19,596 nucleotides of DNA from Bacteroidota bacterium. GTDB lineage: Bacteria; Bacteroidota; Bacteroidia; Chitinophagales; Chitinophagaceae. Below the pieces are notes generated by a model. The model saw nothing but the letters and a program-made list of their open reading frames with translations. It did not search any database and had not been told where the DNA came from. Below are positions 13,444 to 19,596 of this stretch, in pieces. The position numbers were made by a program, and so were the translations under genes. Location of the stretch: NCBI GenBank assembly GCA_023391895.1, contig JAEWAC010000413.1, positions 1-19,596 of the forward strand, read 5' to 3'. Numbering within the stretch: position 1 is the stretch's first letter; each line of letters opens with the position of its first letter.

Positions 13444-14964
13444 ATGGCAGCACATCAACCCACCATCATTTTCATTTTTGGCGGCAGCGGCGACCTAGCC
13501 TACCGCAAGCTGGTACCGGCGCTCTACAACCTGTACCTGGACCAGTATCTGCCGGAAGAATTTTCTGTTGTAGGCATTGGCCGATCCGCTTATACCCAAA
13601 CTTCTTATAAAGCCCATGTCAAAAAAGGGGTGCAGGAATACTCGCGCCGCAAAGCGGACCTGCAGGCTAACTGGCAAAAGTTTGCCCGGCACATAGAATA
13701 TGCCCGGATGGACCTGGAAAGCGACAAAGCCTACCATTCTATGGGCACGCGGATCAAAAAGCTGGAAAAAAAATGGGGTACCCGCGCCAATGTTATTTTT
13801 TACCTGTCGGTGGCGCCCCAGCTTACCCCCATGATTGCCAAAAAACTGTACGCTGCCAAGCTTGGCGCCGACAGCAAGCGCCACCGTTTGGTGTTTGAAA
13901 AGCCTTTTGGCTACGACCTGCAAAGTGCCCGGGAACTGAACGATCTGCTGTGCCGCATGTTTGACGAAGAACAGATTTACCGCATTGACCACTACCTGGG
14001 TAAGGAAACGGTACAGAACATTTTGGCGCTGCGCTTTGCTAATACCTTGTTTGAGCCGGTTTGGAACAACCATTATATTGAGCATGTACAGATTACGGCG
14101 GCCGAAACAGTCAGCGTGGGCGAGCGGGGCAGCTATTACGAAGGCGCCGGTGCCCTGCGCGACATGGTGCAAAACCATATGCTGCAGCTGCTGTGCATGA
14201 TTGCCATGGAAGCCCCGGTTGCTTTTAATGCCCAGGAAATACGCAACAAAAAAGTAGACGTGCTCAACGCCATCCGCCGCTTTAAAAAAGAGGAGGTACA
14301 CCAGATGGCAGTACGCGGCCAGTACAGCTCCGGCTGGATGCAGGGCAAAGAGGTCAATGGCTACCGGCAGGAAAAAGGCGTCAAGCCCGAATCCGGTACC
14401 GAAACGTTTGCCGCCGTTAAATTTTTTGTAGACAACTGGCGCTGGAAAGACGTTCCTTTTTACGTACGGACCGGCAAGTGCCTGAACGCCAAAACCTCAT
14501 TGATTACCATACAGTTCAAATCGGCGCCGGACTTTGCTTTTCCCCAGGAAGCCGGCGAAACCTGGCGGCCCAACCGCCTCACCATTGGCATACAGCCCCT
14601 GATGGACATCCGTCTGCGTTTTCAGGCCAAGCAGCCCGGCCCGCGCATGACCCTGCAGCCCGTGGATATGATCTTTAGTTACTCCCAGGACAATGGCAAC
14701 GACCACCCCGAGGCCTACGAAACCCTGTTGCTGGATGTTATTGAAGGCGATGCCACCCTGTTTATGCGGGGCGACCAGGTAGAGGCAGCCTGGGAGGTCA
14801 TCATGCCCATACTGGAGCTGTGGCAGGCCAAACCGCCCGTAGATTTTCCCAATTATGCGCCTTCCTCCTGGGGACCCGAAGATGCCGAAGCCCTCATTGC
14901 CAAAGACGGTCACCATTGGGTAACCCTGCCGGTAGACCAAAATAATGGCAGGCCAAGCGAATAG
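13444..14964 (+). CDS. zwf: Glucose-6-phosphate 1-dehydrogenase
   Basis: Cytosolic enzyme oxidising glucose 6-phosphate to 6-phosphogluconolactone with NADP+, the entry step of the oxidative pentose phosphate branch. The 506-residue length is normal. Visible motifs are the nucleotide-binding GGSGDLAYRKL at 13-23, FEKPFG at 151-156, the active-site signature RIDHYLGKE at 180-188, where H183 is the expected catalytic base, and the substrate/C-terminal region FYVRTGKCL. It lies 115 bp after gnd on the same strand. The 6-phosphogluconolactonase gene (pgl) that often accompanies zwf is not seen downstream; a 418-bp gap follows instead. Confidence 0.98.
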   Translation: MAAHQPTIIFIFGGSGDLAYRKLVPALYNLYLDQYLPEEFSVVGIGRSAYTQTSYKAHVKKGVQEYSRRKADLQANWQKFARHIEYARMDLESDKAYHSMGTRIKKLEKKWGTRANVIFYLSVAPQLTPMIAKKLYAAKLGADSKRHRLVFEKPFGYDLQSARELNDLLCRMFDEEQIYRIDHYLGKETVQNILALRFANTLFEPVWNNHYIEHVQITAAETVSVGERGSYYEGAGALRDMVQNHMLQLLCMIAMEAPVAFNAQEIRNKKVDVLNAIRRFKKEEVHQMAVRGQYSSGWMQGKEVNGYRQEKGVKPESGTETFAAVKFFVDNWRWKDVPFYVRTGKCLNAKTSLITIQFKSAPDFAFPQEAGETWRPNRLTIGIQPLMDIRLRFQAKQPGPRMTLQPVDMIFSYSQDNGNDHPEAYETLLLDVIEGDATLFMRGDQVEAAWEVIMPILELWQAKPPVDFPNYAPSSWGPEDAEALIAKDGHHWVTLPVDQNNGRPSE

Positions 14965-15382
14965 GCCGCACTATATGGGGTTTTGAAGAAAACCATAGGG
15001 CTACTTCATAAGCTTTCTTTTGCTATGCATCCGTAATACTTTAATGGGGTGCTGCGACTACAGAAAAGGGAAGAAATGAAGAATGTTGCCAAGATTTACA
15101 TTTATTGAAGACGGATGTGTACCACGCTTGTATGGTGATGCCGGCCGGGTGCCGTTACCTTCTCCTGCATAAATTTTTGGCAAGGCATGCTACCGGGCAG
15201 CTGGCTTTCCACAGGTTCTGTTTAAAAAGGAGCGCTTTTTTACAAACCAATACCGCTTACAAACCGTTTTTAATATACATGGTTAAGGGTTGTGCCGGTT
15301 TTTGGTTTCTCTATGCGGCCGGACATGATGAGAGGCAGGAAGAGTTTTCGTATACACTTTGTCTAATTTAAATAAATGCAAT
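14965..15382. other. Intergenic region downstream of zwf
   Basis: No gene is supported; an 88-codon open frame at 15105-15371 would start at TTG and shows no signal, domain or typical composition. The stretch holds one reversed copy of the dispersed motif at 14972-14987 (TATATGGGGTTTTGAA) soon after the zwf stop, and a weak GGCC-GGCC inverted repeat at the stop. TATACACTTTG at 15351-15361 is one base off the -7 spacing and may be part of the promoter of the next gene. Confidence 0.6.
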
Positions 15383-16336
15383 ATGAGAAAGTGGTTACTG
15401 ATAAGCCTGCTACTGGCGGGTACTGCCTATGCGCAGGACACAACGATCAAAAGCTTAAGCAGGGATGCTACCCGCACGGCTACCAAAGACCCGGCCGATA
15501 CCATTCCTTACAAATGGAAAAAAGGCGGCGTGTTTAACCTAAACCTGTCACAGGGATCGCTGCGCAACTGGGCGGCCGGGGGCGACGAGTTTTCGCTTTC
15601 CATCACCTCCCTGCTAAGCCTTTATGCTTTTTACAAAGAAGGCCGCCACAGCTGGGACAATACCCTGGATGTCAATTATGGGTTTGTGCGTACCACCAGC
15701 CTGGGCAGCCGCAAGAACGACGACCGGGTTGACCTTTATTCAAAATATGGTTATGCCATTGCACCCAAATGGAACCTGGCTACTCTTTTTAACTTTCGTA
15801 CCCAAATGCTGAAAGGCTACGAATATCCCGGCGACGACTCCAGGGTATTGACGTCCGACTTTTTATCGCCGGCTTACCTGTTGCTGAGTTTGGGTCTGGA
15901 CTATAAGCCCAGCCAAAACTTTTCTGTTTTAATTTCACCCATTACCGGGCGCCTTACCCTGGTACAGAACGATTCGCTTTCCGCCAAGGGGCTTTATGGC
16001 GTAGAGCCGGGCAAATCCAGCGAGTATGACGTCGGTGCCTTTTTGTCGGCTAACCTCATCAAAGCTTTTACAGAAACGGTGACTTATAAAGGCCGCCTCG
16101 ACCTTTTTTCCAACTACCGCAACAACCCTCAAAATATCGATGTGTATTGGACCAACATTTTGCTGGTGAAAATAAGCCGGGTGCTGGCTTTCAGCTGGAG
16201 CGTGGATGTAATTTACGACGATGATGTCCGGCTGTTTGGAGACAAAGGCACTTCGCCCGCCACCCAGTTCAAGTCCATTATTGGAGTGGGACTGCTGGTA
16301 AACTTTTCAAAAATAACGGCCAAAGAATCCCCATAA
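15383..16336 (+). CDS. DUF3078 outer-membrane protein
   Basis: The ATG at 15383 gives 317 residues; the longer frame from a TTG adds eight non-signal residues. A signal peptide (MRKWLLISLLLAGTAYA, cleavage before Q18) is followed by a linker and then the DUF3078 opening WKKGGVFNLNLSQGSLRNWAAGGDEFS (about residues 44-72). The rest is built of alternating strand-like segments with aromatic girdles (HSWDNTLDVNYGFVRT, DDRVDLYSKYGYAIAPKWNLATLFNFRTQ, QNFSVLISPITGRLTLVQN, VYWTNILLVKISRVLAFSWSVDVIYDDDV) and ends with a strand GVGLLVNFSKI. This fits an outer-membrane beta-barrel. The function of the family is unknown. The zinc metallopeptidase gene follows after 77 bp. Confidence 0.9.
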   Translation: MRKWLLISLLLAGTAYAQDTTIKSLSRDATRTATKDPADTIPYKWKKGGVFNLNLSQGSLRNWAAGGDEFSLSITSLLSLYAFYKEGRHSWDNTLDVNYGFVRTTSLGSRKNDDRVDLYSKYGYAIAPKWNLATLFNFRTQMLKGYEYPGDDSRVLTSDFLSPAYLLLSLGLDYKPSQNFSVLISPITGRLTLVQNDSLSAKGLYGVEPGKSSEYDVGAFLSANLIKAFTETVTYKGRLDLFSNYRNNPQNIDVYWTNILLVKISRVLAFSWSVDVIYDDDVRLFGDKGTSPATQFKSIIGVGLLVNFSKITAKESP

Positions 16337-16354
16337 AGGCGGCGGCAGCTTTAT

Positions 16355-16362
16355 TACGTTTG
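16355..16362 (+). promoter_or_regulatory. Possible -7 element upstream of the zinc metallopeptidase gene
   Basis: TACGTTTG fits TAnnTTTG and lies 51 bases before the ATG at 16414, in the short gap after the DUF3078 gene. If real, the peptidase has its own promoter and a leader of roughly 45 bases. Confidence 0.4.
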
Positions 16363-16413
16363 GCCTGTCAGGCACGTTTTTTATACGCTTACCCTTACCC
16401 AAAATACTATTTT

Positions 16414-17265
16414 ATGCGTTGGATAGGCAGACGACAGAGCTCGAACGTGGACGACCGCCGGGGCATTGGCGGCCCGGTGGCTATTGGTGGCGGCATCATA
16501 GGTGTGATAGCCCTGATTGTAAACTTTTTGCTGGGAGGTGGCGGCGACGTATCGCAGATACCGCTGCCCGGCAGCGGCGGTCAGGGGCGGCAGTTGTCGC
16601 CGCAGGAGCAGGCGGCGGAAGATGAGCGGGCCAATTTTGTAAAAGTGGTGCTGGCCGATACCGAAGATGTGTGGAATGCCTTGTTCCGGCAAATGGGTGC
16701 CAACTACTCAGAGCCCCGGCTGGTGCTGTTTCGTGATGCGGTGCAGTCCGGTTGTGGTGCGGCCAGTGCCCAGTCGGGCCCGTTTTACTGCCCGGCCGAC
16801 CAGCAGTTGTATATTGACCTTTCTTTTTACCAGGATCTGCAGGACCGCTTTGGTGCACCCGGCGATTTTGCCATGGCTTATGTAGTGGCTCATGAAGTAG
16901 GTCATCATATACAAACCCTGCTGGGCACCTCCGAAAAAATGGCCCGCCTGCGTGGCCAGGTGAGCCAGGAAGAATACAACCAGTACTCCGTGCGCATGGA
17001 ACTGCAGGCCGATTTTTTGGCCGGTGTGTGGGCCCACCATGCCCAGCGCATGAAAAACATCCTGGAGCCGGGCGATATTGAAGAAGCTCTGAACGCCGCC
17101 AATGCCATTGGCGACGACCGCCTGCAAAAACAGGCACAAGGTTACGTGGTGCCGGAATCTTTTACACACGGCACCTCCCGCCAGCGTATGTACTGGTTTA
17201 AAAAAGGCTTCGAAACCGGCGACATCAACCAGGGCGATACCTTTAACGCTACCCGGCTGGATTAA
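16414..17265 (+). CDS. YpfJ-type neutral zinc metallopeptidase
   Basis: The ATG at 16414 gives 283 residues; the longer frame starts at a TTG with no family match. The protein opens MRWIGRRQSSNVDDRRG, the typical YpfJ/PF04228 N-terminus, then has one membrane segment at about 22-40 (VAIGGGIIGVIALIVNFLLG) and a glycine/glutamine-rich linker. The periplasmic catalytic part contains SGCGAASAQSGPFYCPADQ (112-130, with C114 and C126) and the zincin site HEVGHH at 160-165, with E161 as base. ELQADFLAGVWAHH at 196-209 probably supplies the third zinc ligand, E196. Substrates of this family are not established. A strong terminator follows about 75 bp after the stop. Confidence 0.95.
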   Translation: MRWIGRRQSSNVDDRRGIGGPVAIGGGIIGVIALIVNFLLGGGGDVSQIPLPGSGGQGRQLSPQEQAAEDERANFVKVVLADTEDVWNALFRQMGANYSEPRLVLFRDAVQSGCGAASAQSGPFYCPADQQLYIDLSFYQDLQDRFGAPGDFAMAYVVAHEVGHHIQTLLGTSEKMARLRGQVSQEEYNQYSVRMELQADFLAGVWAHHAQRMKNILEPGDIEEALNAANAIGDDRLQKQAQGYVVPESFTHGTSRQRMYWFKKGFETGDINQGDTFNATRLD

Positions 17266-17334
17266 GCCCGAAGTTTCAGGTAAACTCCTATTGGGTTTTG
17301 TGCCATACTGCCGCAGGCAAATGAAAAAAGTAAC

Positions 17335-17376
17335 AAAAGCTACCAGCTGTCTTTACTTCAGCTGGTGGCCTTTTTT
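17335..17376 (+). terminator. Strong rho-independent terminator after the metallopeptidase gene
   Basis: GCTACCAGCTG (17339-17349) pairs with CAGCTGGTGGC (17359-17369) over 11 positions with one T-G pair and a 9-base loop. AAAA precedes it and CTTTTTT follows, which is the classic arrangement on the plus strand. Confidence 0.88.
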
Positions 17377-17546
17377 ATTATGGCATTTTAAAGCTAATCT
17401 CCGGTTGCCATCTCTATTCGCACCGGCGTATGGCTGTCATTACTGAAGGTGAAAAAAGTACAAGCCGGTGTAAGAAACGCCTGTAAACGTTTGAAAAATC
17501 AAAATGCTATAACCCTTTAAAAACAGCAGCTCATCCTGAAGTGCAG

Positions 17547-17855
17547 TTACCGGAGACCCAGATCGTACTGCTGGCAGTAACATTGGTTAAAAACCCCATA
17601 GCCGATGGTGCGCCGCTTGTCGCCAAATTGGTATTGAATGCGTTTGAAAAACACCCAGTCTTGTATGGTTACAGACGGGCTGTTAAGATCCATGAATTGC
17701 TCAAAGTATTGTGGTCTTTTGTACTTATCCGGTACTATGTCGCCCCATACCGCCTCCACTGCAGCTATTGTACAGGCTTTGTTATCGGGTTTGGTAAAAA
17801 ACATAACCCCCAGCAGAATCACTATTGCACTTATTAAAAGGATCCACTTTTTCAT
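17547..17855 (-). CDS. Small membrane-anchored protein, possibly DUF4359-like
   Basis: I start at the ATG at 17853-17855 (102 residues) because MKKWILLISAIVILLGVMFF is a typical signal or anchor; the frame remains open for 20 further codons to another ATG at 17915, giving a less natural N-terminus. After the hydrophobic segment (residues 4-20) come TKPDNKACTIAAVEAVW, an acidic/aromatic middle and the block TIQDWVFFKRIQYQFGDKRRTIGYGVFNQCY. A C-terminal IGxGVF strand after an FFK-like strand resembles what I recall of DUF4359 proteins, but I am not certain. Cysteines are at C28 and near the end (CYC). No operon partner is evident. Confidence 0.65.
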   Translation of the reverse strand: MKKWILLISAIVILLGVMFFTKPDNKACTIAAVEAVWGDIVPDKYKRPQYFEQFMDLNSPSVTIQDWVFFKRIQYQFGDKRRTIGYGVFNQCYCQQYDLGLR

Positions 17856-17915
17856 ATACAATTCATGGTTCAGCTTTTTCCATAAACAATAATGCCTGGA
17901 AATAAAATTATCCAT

Positions 17916-18226
17916 ACAGAAAATGAGACAAGTCTCCTCATTTTAGGATATGTAATTGTCAATATAAGTCTACTGGCTAACAGCAAACTGTGAAAGGAAT
18001 ATTATTAATAGTTTAAAATGCGTAATCATTTATTCATGACTAAATTAAAGAATTGTTTTATTTGAAAAATACCCTTTTACACGCCCTGATGGAAACGGTA
18101 GTTGTGAAAGGGCTGTAGTCAGTGTTACAGGGTACCACTTTTTTTATTAAGGTTGCTTAGTGATATATTGAAGAAAGTTAGCACAGCCTCGGCCATTTTA
18201 CAAATCCTTATGTCGTTCGCTGTTTA
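17916..18226. other. AT-rich intergenic region
   Basis: I see no gene or clear regulatory element in these roughly 310 bases. A 5-bp hairpin at about 18113-18130 (CTGTA/TACAG) followed some bases later by seven T might serve as a weak terminator for plus-strand transcription, but nothing upstream on that strand needs one. Confidence 0.5.
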
Positions 18227-18856
18227 TCAATCACCTGTTTGCACTTCTTTATACTTGCTTTTGTCCCAGTAATAGGTTACTGCTGCTTTCTCAAAAAATA
18301 TGATTGATATTGCCGGACAATTTAAGTGGATTGACTTTACATCTTCGGCATTCGCATCCAAATAGTTCAAAAGGCCCGCTTCTGTGAACTGAAGGCCAAC
18401 TTCAACAGGTTTTTCCATGTGCCCCAACTCATCAAGCTTGATGGTCTTATATTCTTCATTATCAGATTGAAACACCCAGATTGCAAACCCTTCTTTGGTA
18501 TTAACCAACAAAAGGGCGTAATCCTTTTTGTTGTCACAATTGAAGTCGCCTGAAATATAATTCACCAAGGCACTATCTTTTTTGTATTCCTTAAACCAAA
18601 ACGAATCCCAGTTATCCGGGTCGGGTATGCGCCACTGAGGTAACAACTGTTTTACTAAGCTTAATACGTTCTGAGGGATAAAATGCTTATAGCTTGTGCT
18701 ATCGTATGTGACTATAGAGTCTTGATGTTGTACCTGTTGAACAATTGTAGTATCCTGTTTACTGGAGGATGCTGTATCATTAGTTGCTGTTTTCGGAGCC
18801 GGGTTTGATTGGCCACAGGCTATAAAGCCAACAGTTAGTATTAATAAGAGTCTCAT
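18227..18856 (-). CDS. Lipoprotein with a calcium-loop-like repeat motif
   Basis: The 209-residue product begins MRLLLILTVGFIACGQ, where FIAC with C14 is a lipobox-like site, then a Ser/Thr/Gln-rich low-complexity linker to about residue 50. It should therefore be a periplasm-facing or outer-membrane lipoprotein. Residues 103-116 read GDFNCDNKKDYALL, with D104, N106, D108, K110 and D112 in the spacing of EF-hand-like or FG-GAP/VCBS-type loops; such a GDFNxDxxxDYA block is common in proteins recording a numeric repeat fold, here present once. The remainder (VWVFQSDNEEYKTIKLDELG-like segments, NCPAISIIFFEKAAVTYYW) is beta-rich. I do not recognise the family beyond that. The following gene upstream on the same strand is the serine hydrolase fragment, 274 bp away. 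Confidence 0.8.
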   Translation of the reverse strand: MRLLLILTVGFIACGQSNPAPKTATNDTASSSKQDTTIVQQVQHQDSIVTYDSTSYKHFIPQNVLSLVKQLLPQWRIPDPDNWDSFWFKEYKKDSALVNYISGDFNCDNKKDYALLLVNTKEGFAIWVFQSDNEEYKTIKLDELGHMEKPVEVGLQFTEAGLLNYLDANAEDVKSIHLNCPAISIIFFEKAAVTYYWDKSKYKEVQTGD

Positions 18857-19130
18857 TTTGATAGCACACTACGTTAGACTATGCAGAAAGGTATTTTATT
18901 AATGACATAAAGTTATATGATCAACTAAATATTAGCGCATCAGCAAACTGCATTCTCTACAAAAAAAATCCTTTTTGCACTGCAGCTTGGCAGCTTTGCT
19001 GAAGGCGGGATAATCTGTGATACAACTCCATAACCCATACATTGCTGCTGCATTGTGATTTATAGCTTAAAAATAGCTTTGAAATCCTGTTTTGGCGAAG
19101 TCGGATAGTTGTGCATGGTACGTAGTACCA

Positions 19131-19596
19131 CTACTCTACTTTCTTGAAATCAGTGTCCTTTCCATGTTCATGAAGCGTAACCTTGTCAAAAATTCCCCTG
19201 GCATTTTTTTCAAACCGAAGATGGGTATTAAAATTCTCCAGGTAAAAAGAATCTCCGCTTTCGGCAAAAAGAGGTAGCTCTGTGCCATTGGGTAAAATCA
19301 TGTGGAGTTGGTTATCTTTTACTATAAAGCGAATCGTCAGTTTGCCTGCAGCATACTTACCAGCTTTTTGTTCAAGTACGTTGTTTGATAATTTTACTTC
19401 TGGCCGAGGCTTCCAGGTATCATACGGTAATCCAAAAACAATACTTGATAGTCCCATTGTTACCGCCCAAACGTCCTGTCCATAATTACCTGAATTTTTA
19501 AGCAATATAATGGTAACATCTTCCCTGGGATAATAAATAAATTCAGAAACAAAGCCGGGATAGCCGCCGGAATGTTTGATATAACTCCTGCCAAAA
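19131..19596 (-). CDS. C-terminal part of a class C beta-lactamase-like serine hydrolase
   Basis: The frame is open to the right edge, so the start and the catalytic SxxK and YxN motifs are outside the window. Extending upstream of the last in-window methionine-like codon gives FGRSYIKHSGGYPGFVSEF, where HSGG is the K/H-T/S-G motif of class C beta-lactamase-like (penicillin-binding) hydrolases, followed by the expected strand IYYPREDVTIILLKNS. The last 90 residues (LEQKAGKYAAGKLTIRFIVK, LHMILPNGTELPLFAESGDSFY) form the small C-terminal beta domain often found in such secreted Bacteroidota hydrolases and annotated as DUF3471-like. Activity may be esterase, peptidase or none; this cannot be judged without the rest. 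Confidence 0.88.
   Translation of the reverse strand, partial: FGRSYIKHSGGYPGFVSEFIYYPREDVTIILLKNSGNYGQDVWAVTMGLSSIVFGLPYDTWKPRPEVKLSNNVLEQKAGKYAAGKLTIRFIVKDNQLHMILPNGTELPLFAESGDSFYLENFNTHLRFEKNARGIFDKVTLHEHGKDTDFKKVE

Noticed and set aside
13495..14301. 268-codon minus-strand frame inside zwf
   Set aside because: It is the antisense shadow of zwf, whose active-site motifs are all in the plus frame.
15105..15371. 88-codon open frame upstream of the DUF3078 gene
   Set aside because: It would start at TTG, overlaps the likely promoter of the next gene and shows no family features.
17578..17597. TTAAAAACCCCATAG resembling the dispersed motif
   Set aside because: It lies inside the coding sequence of the small membrane-anchored protein and lacks the CATATG ending, so it is more likely coincidence.
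19074..19081. TAGCTTTG, a match to TAnnTTTG on the plus strand
   Set aside because: No plus-strand gene follows; both neighbouring genes are on the minus strand, so this is probably a chance match to a short degenerate consensus.

Overview
The window looks like chromosomal DNA of a Bacteroidota bacterium, most likely of the Chitinophagaceae type. The pointers are start codons that mostly lack purine-rich Shine-Dalgarno sequences, several upstream sites matching the Bacteroidota -7 promoter element TAnnTTTG, a DUF3078 outer-membrane protein, a four-helix-bundle protein of the 23S rRNA intervening-sequence family, a secreted TonB-C-domain protein, and many short dispersed intergenic repeats. 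I saw no tRNA, rRNA, CRISPR array, transposase or phage gene. The lineage is inferred from gene content, not from a phylogenetic marker.

Layout. Positions 1-185 hold the N-terminus of a membrane protein that runs off the left edge. Heme A synthase (ctaA) follows, and then a repeat-rich gap. From 1.7 to 4.1 kb is a redox/sulfur-like cluster: a secreted DsrE-like protein, a divergent Tat-exported DsrE-like paralogue, and a convergent membrane-anchored diheme cytochrome c with the hallmarks of the thiosulfate dehydrogenase (TsdA) family. RNase HII (rnhB), a Sua5/YciO-type protein and a JmjC/cupin_8 hydroxylase-like protein follow. The stretch 6.8-9.4 kb is sparse: two long repeat-bearing gaps, a possible 38-residue membrane peptide, an unknown secreted protein and a secreted TonB-C protein.

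From 9.4 to 11.4 kb on the minus strand lie an AhpD-like carboxymuconolactone decarboxylase family protein, a four-helix-bundle gene, and the beta subunit of a 2-oxoacid:ferredoxin oxidoreductase (korB) without its alpha partner. The four-helix-bundle gene is bracketed by inverted 7-bp-period repeats, one of which encodes the C-terminus of the neighbouring AhpD-like protein. On the plus strand a small diheme cytochrome c is followed after 6 nt by 6-phosphogluconate dehydrogenase (gnd) and then by glucose-6-phosphate dehydrogenase (zwf). An inverted pair of 8-bp tandem repeats lies between gnd and zwf. A DUF3078 outer-membrane protein and a YpfJ-type zinc metallopeptidase with a strong terminator close this part. 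The right end holds a small membrane-anchored protein, a lipoprotein with a calcium-loop-like motif, and the C-terminal part of a class C beta-lactamase-like serine hydrolase.

How the genes may work together: gnd and zwf form the NADPH-producing oxidative pentose phosphate branch. CtaA, the two diheme cytochromes and the DsrE-like proteins point to an aerobic respiratory chain that may accept electrons from sulfur compounds. Much of the rest is ordinary housekeeping. The most unusual material is in the intergenic DNA: a dispersed element around TTTCAAAAnCCCATATG, GGAGAGG-type palindromes, and 7-bp or 8-bp tandem arrays.
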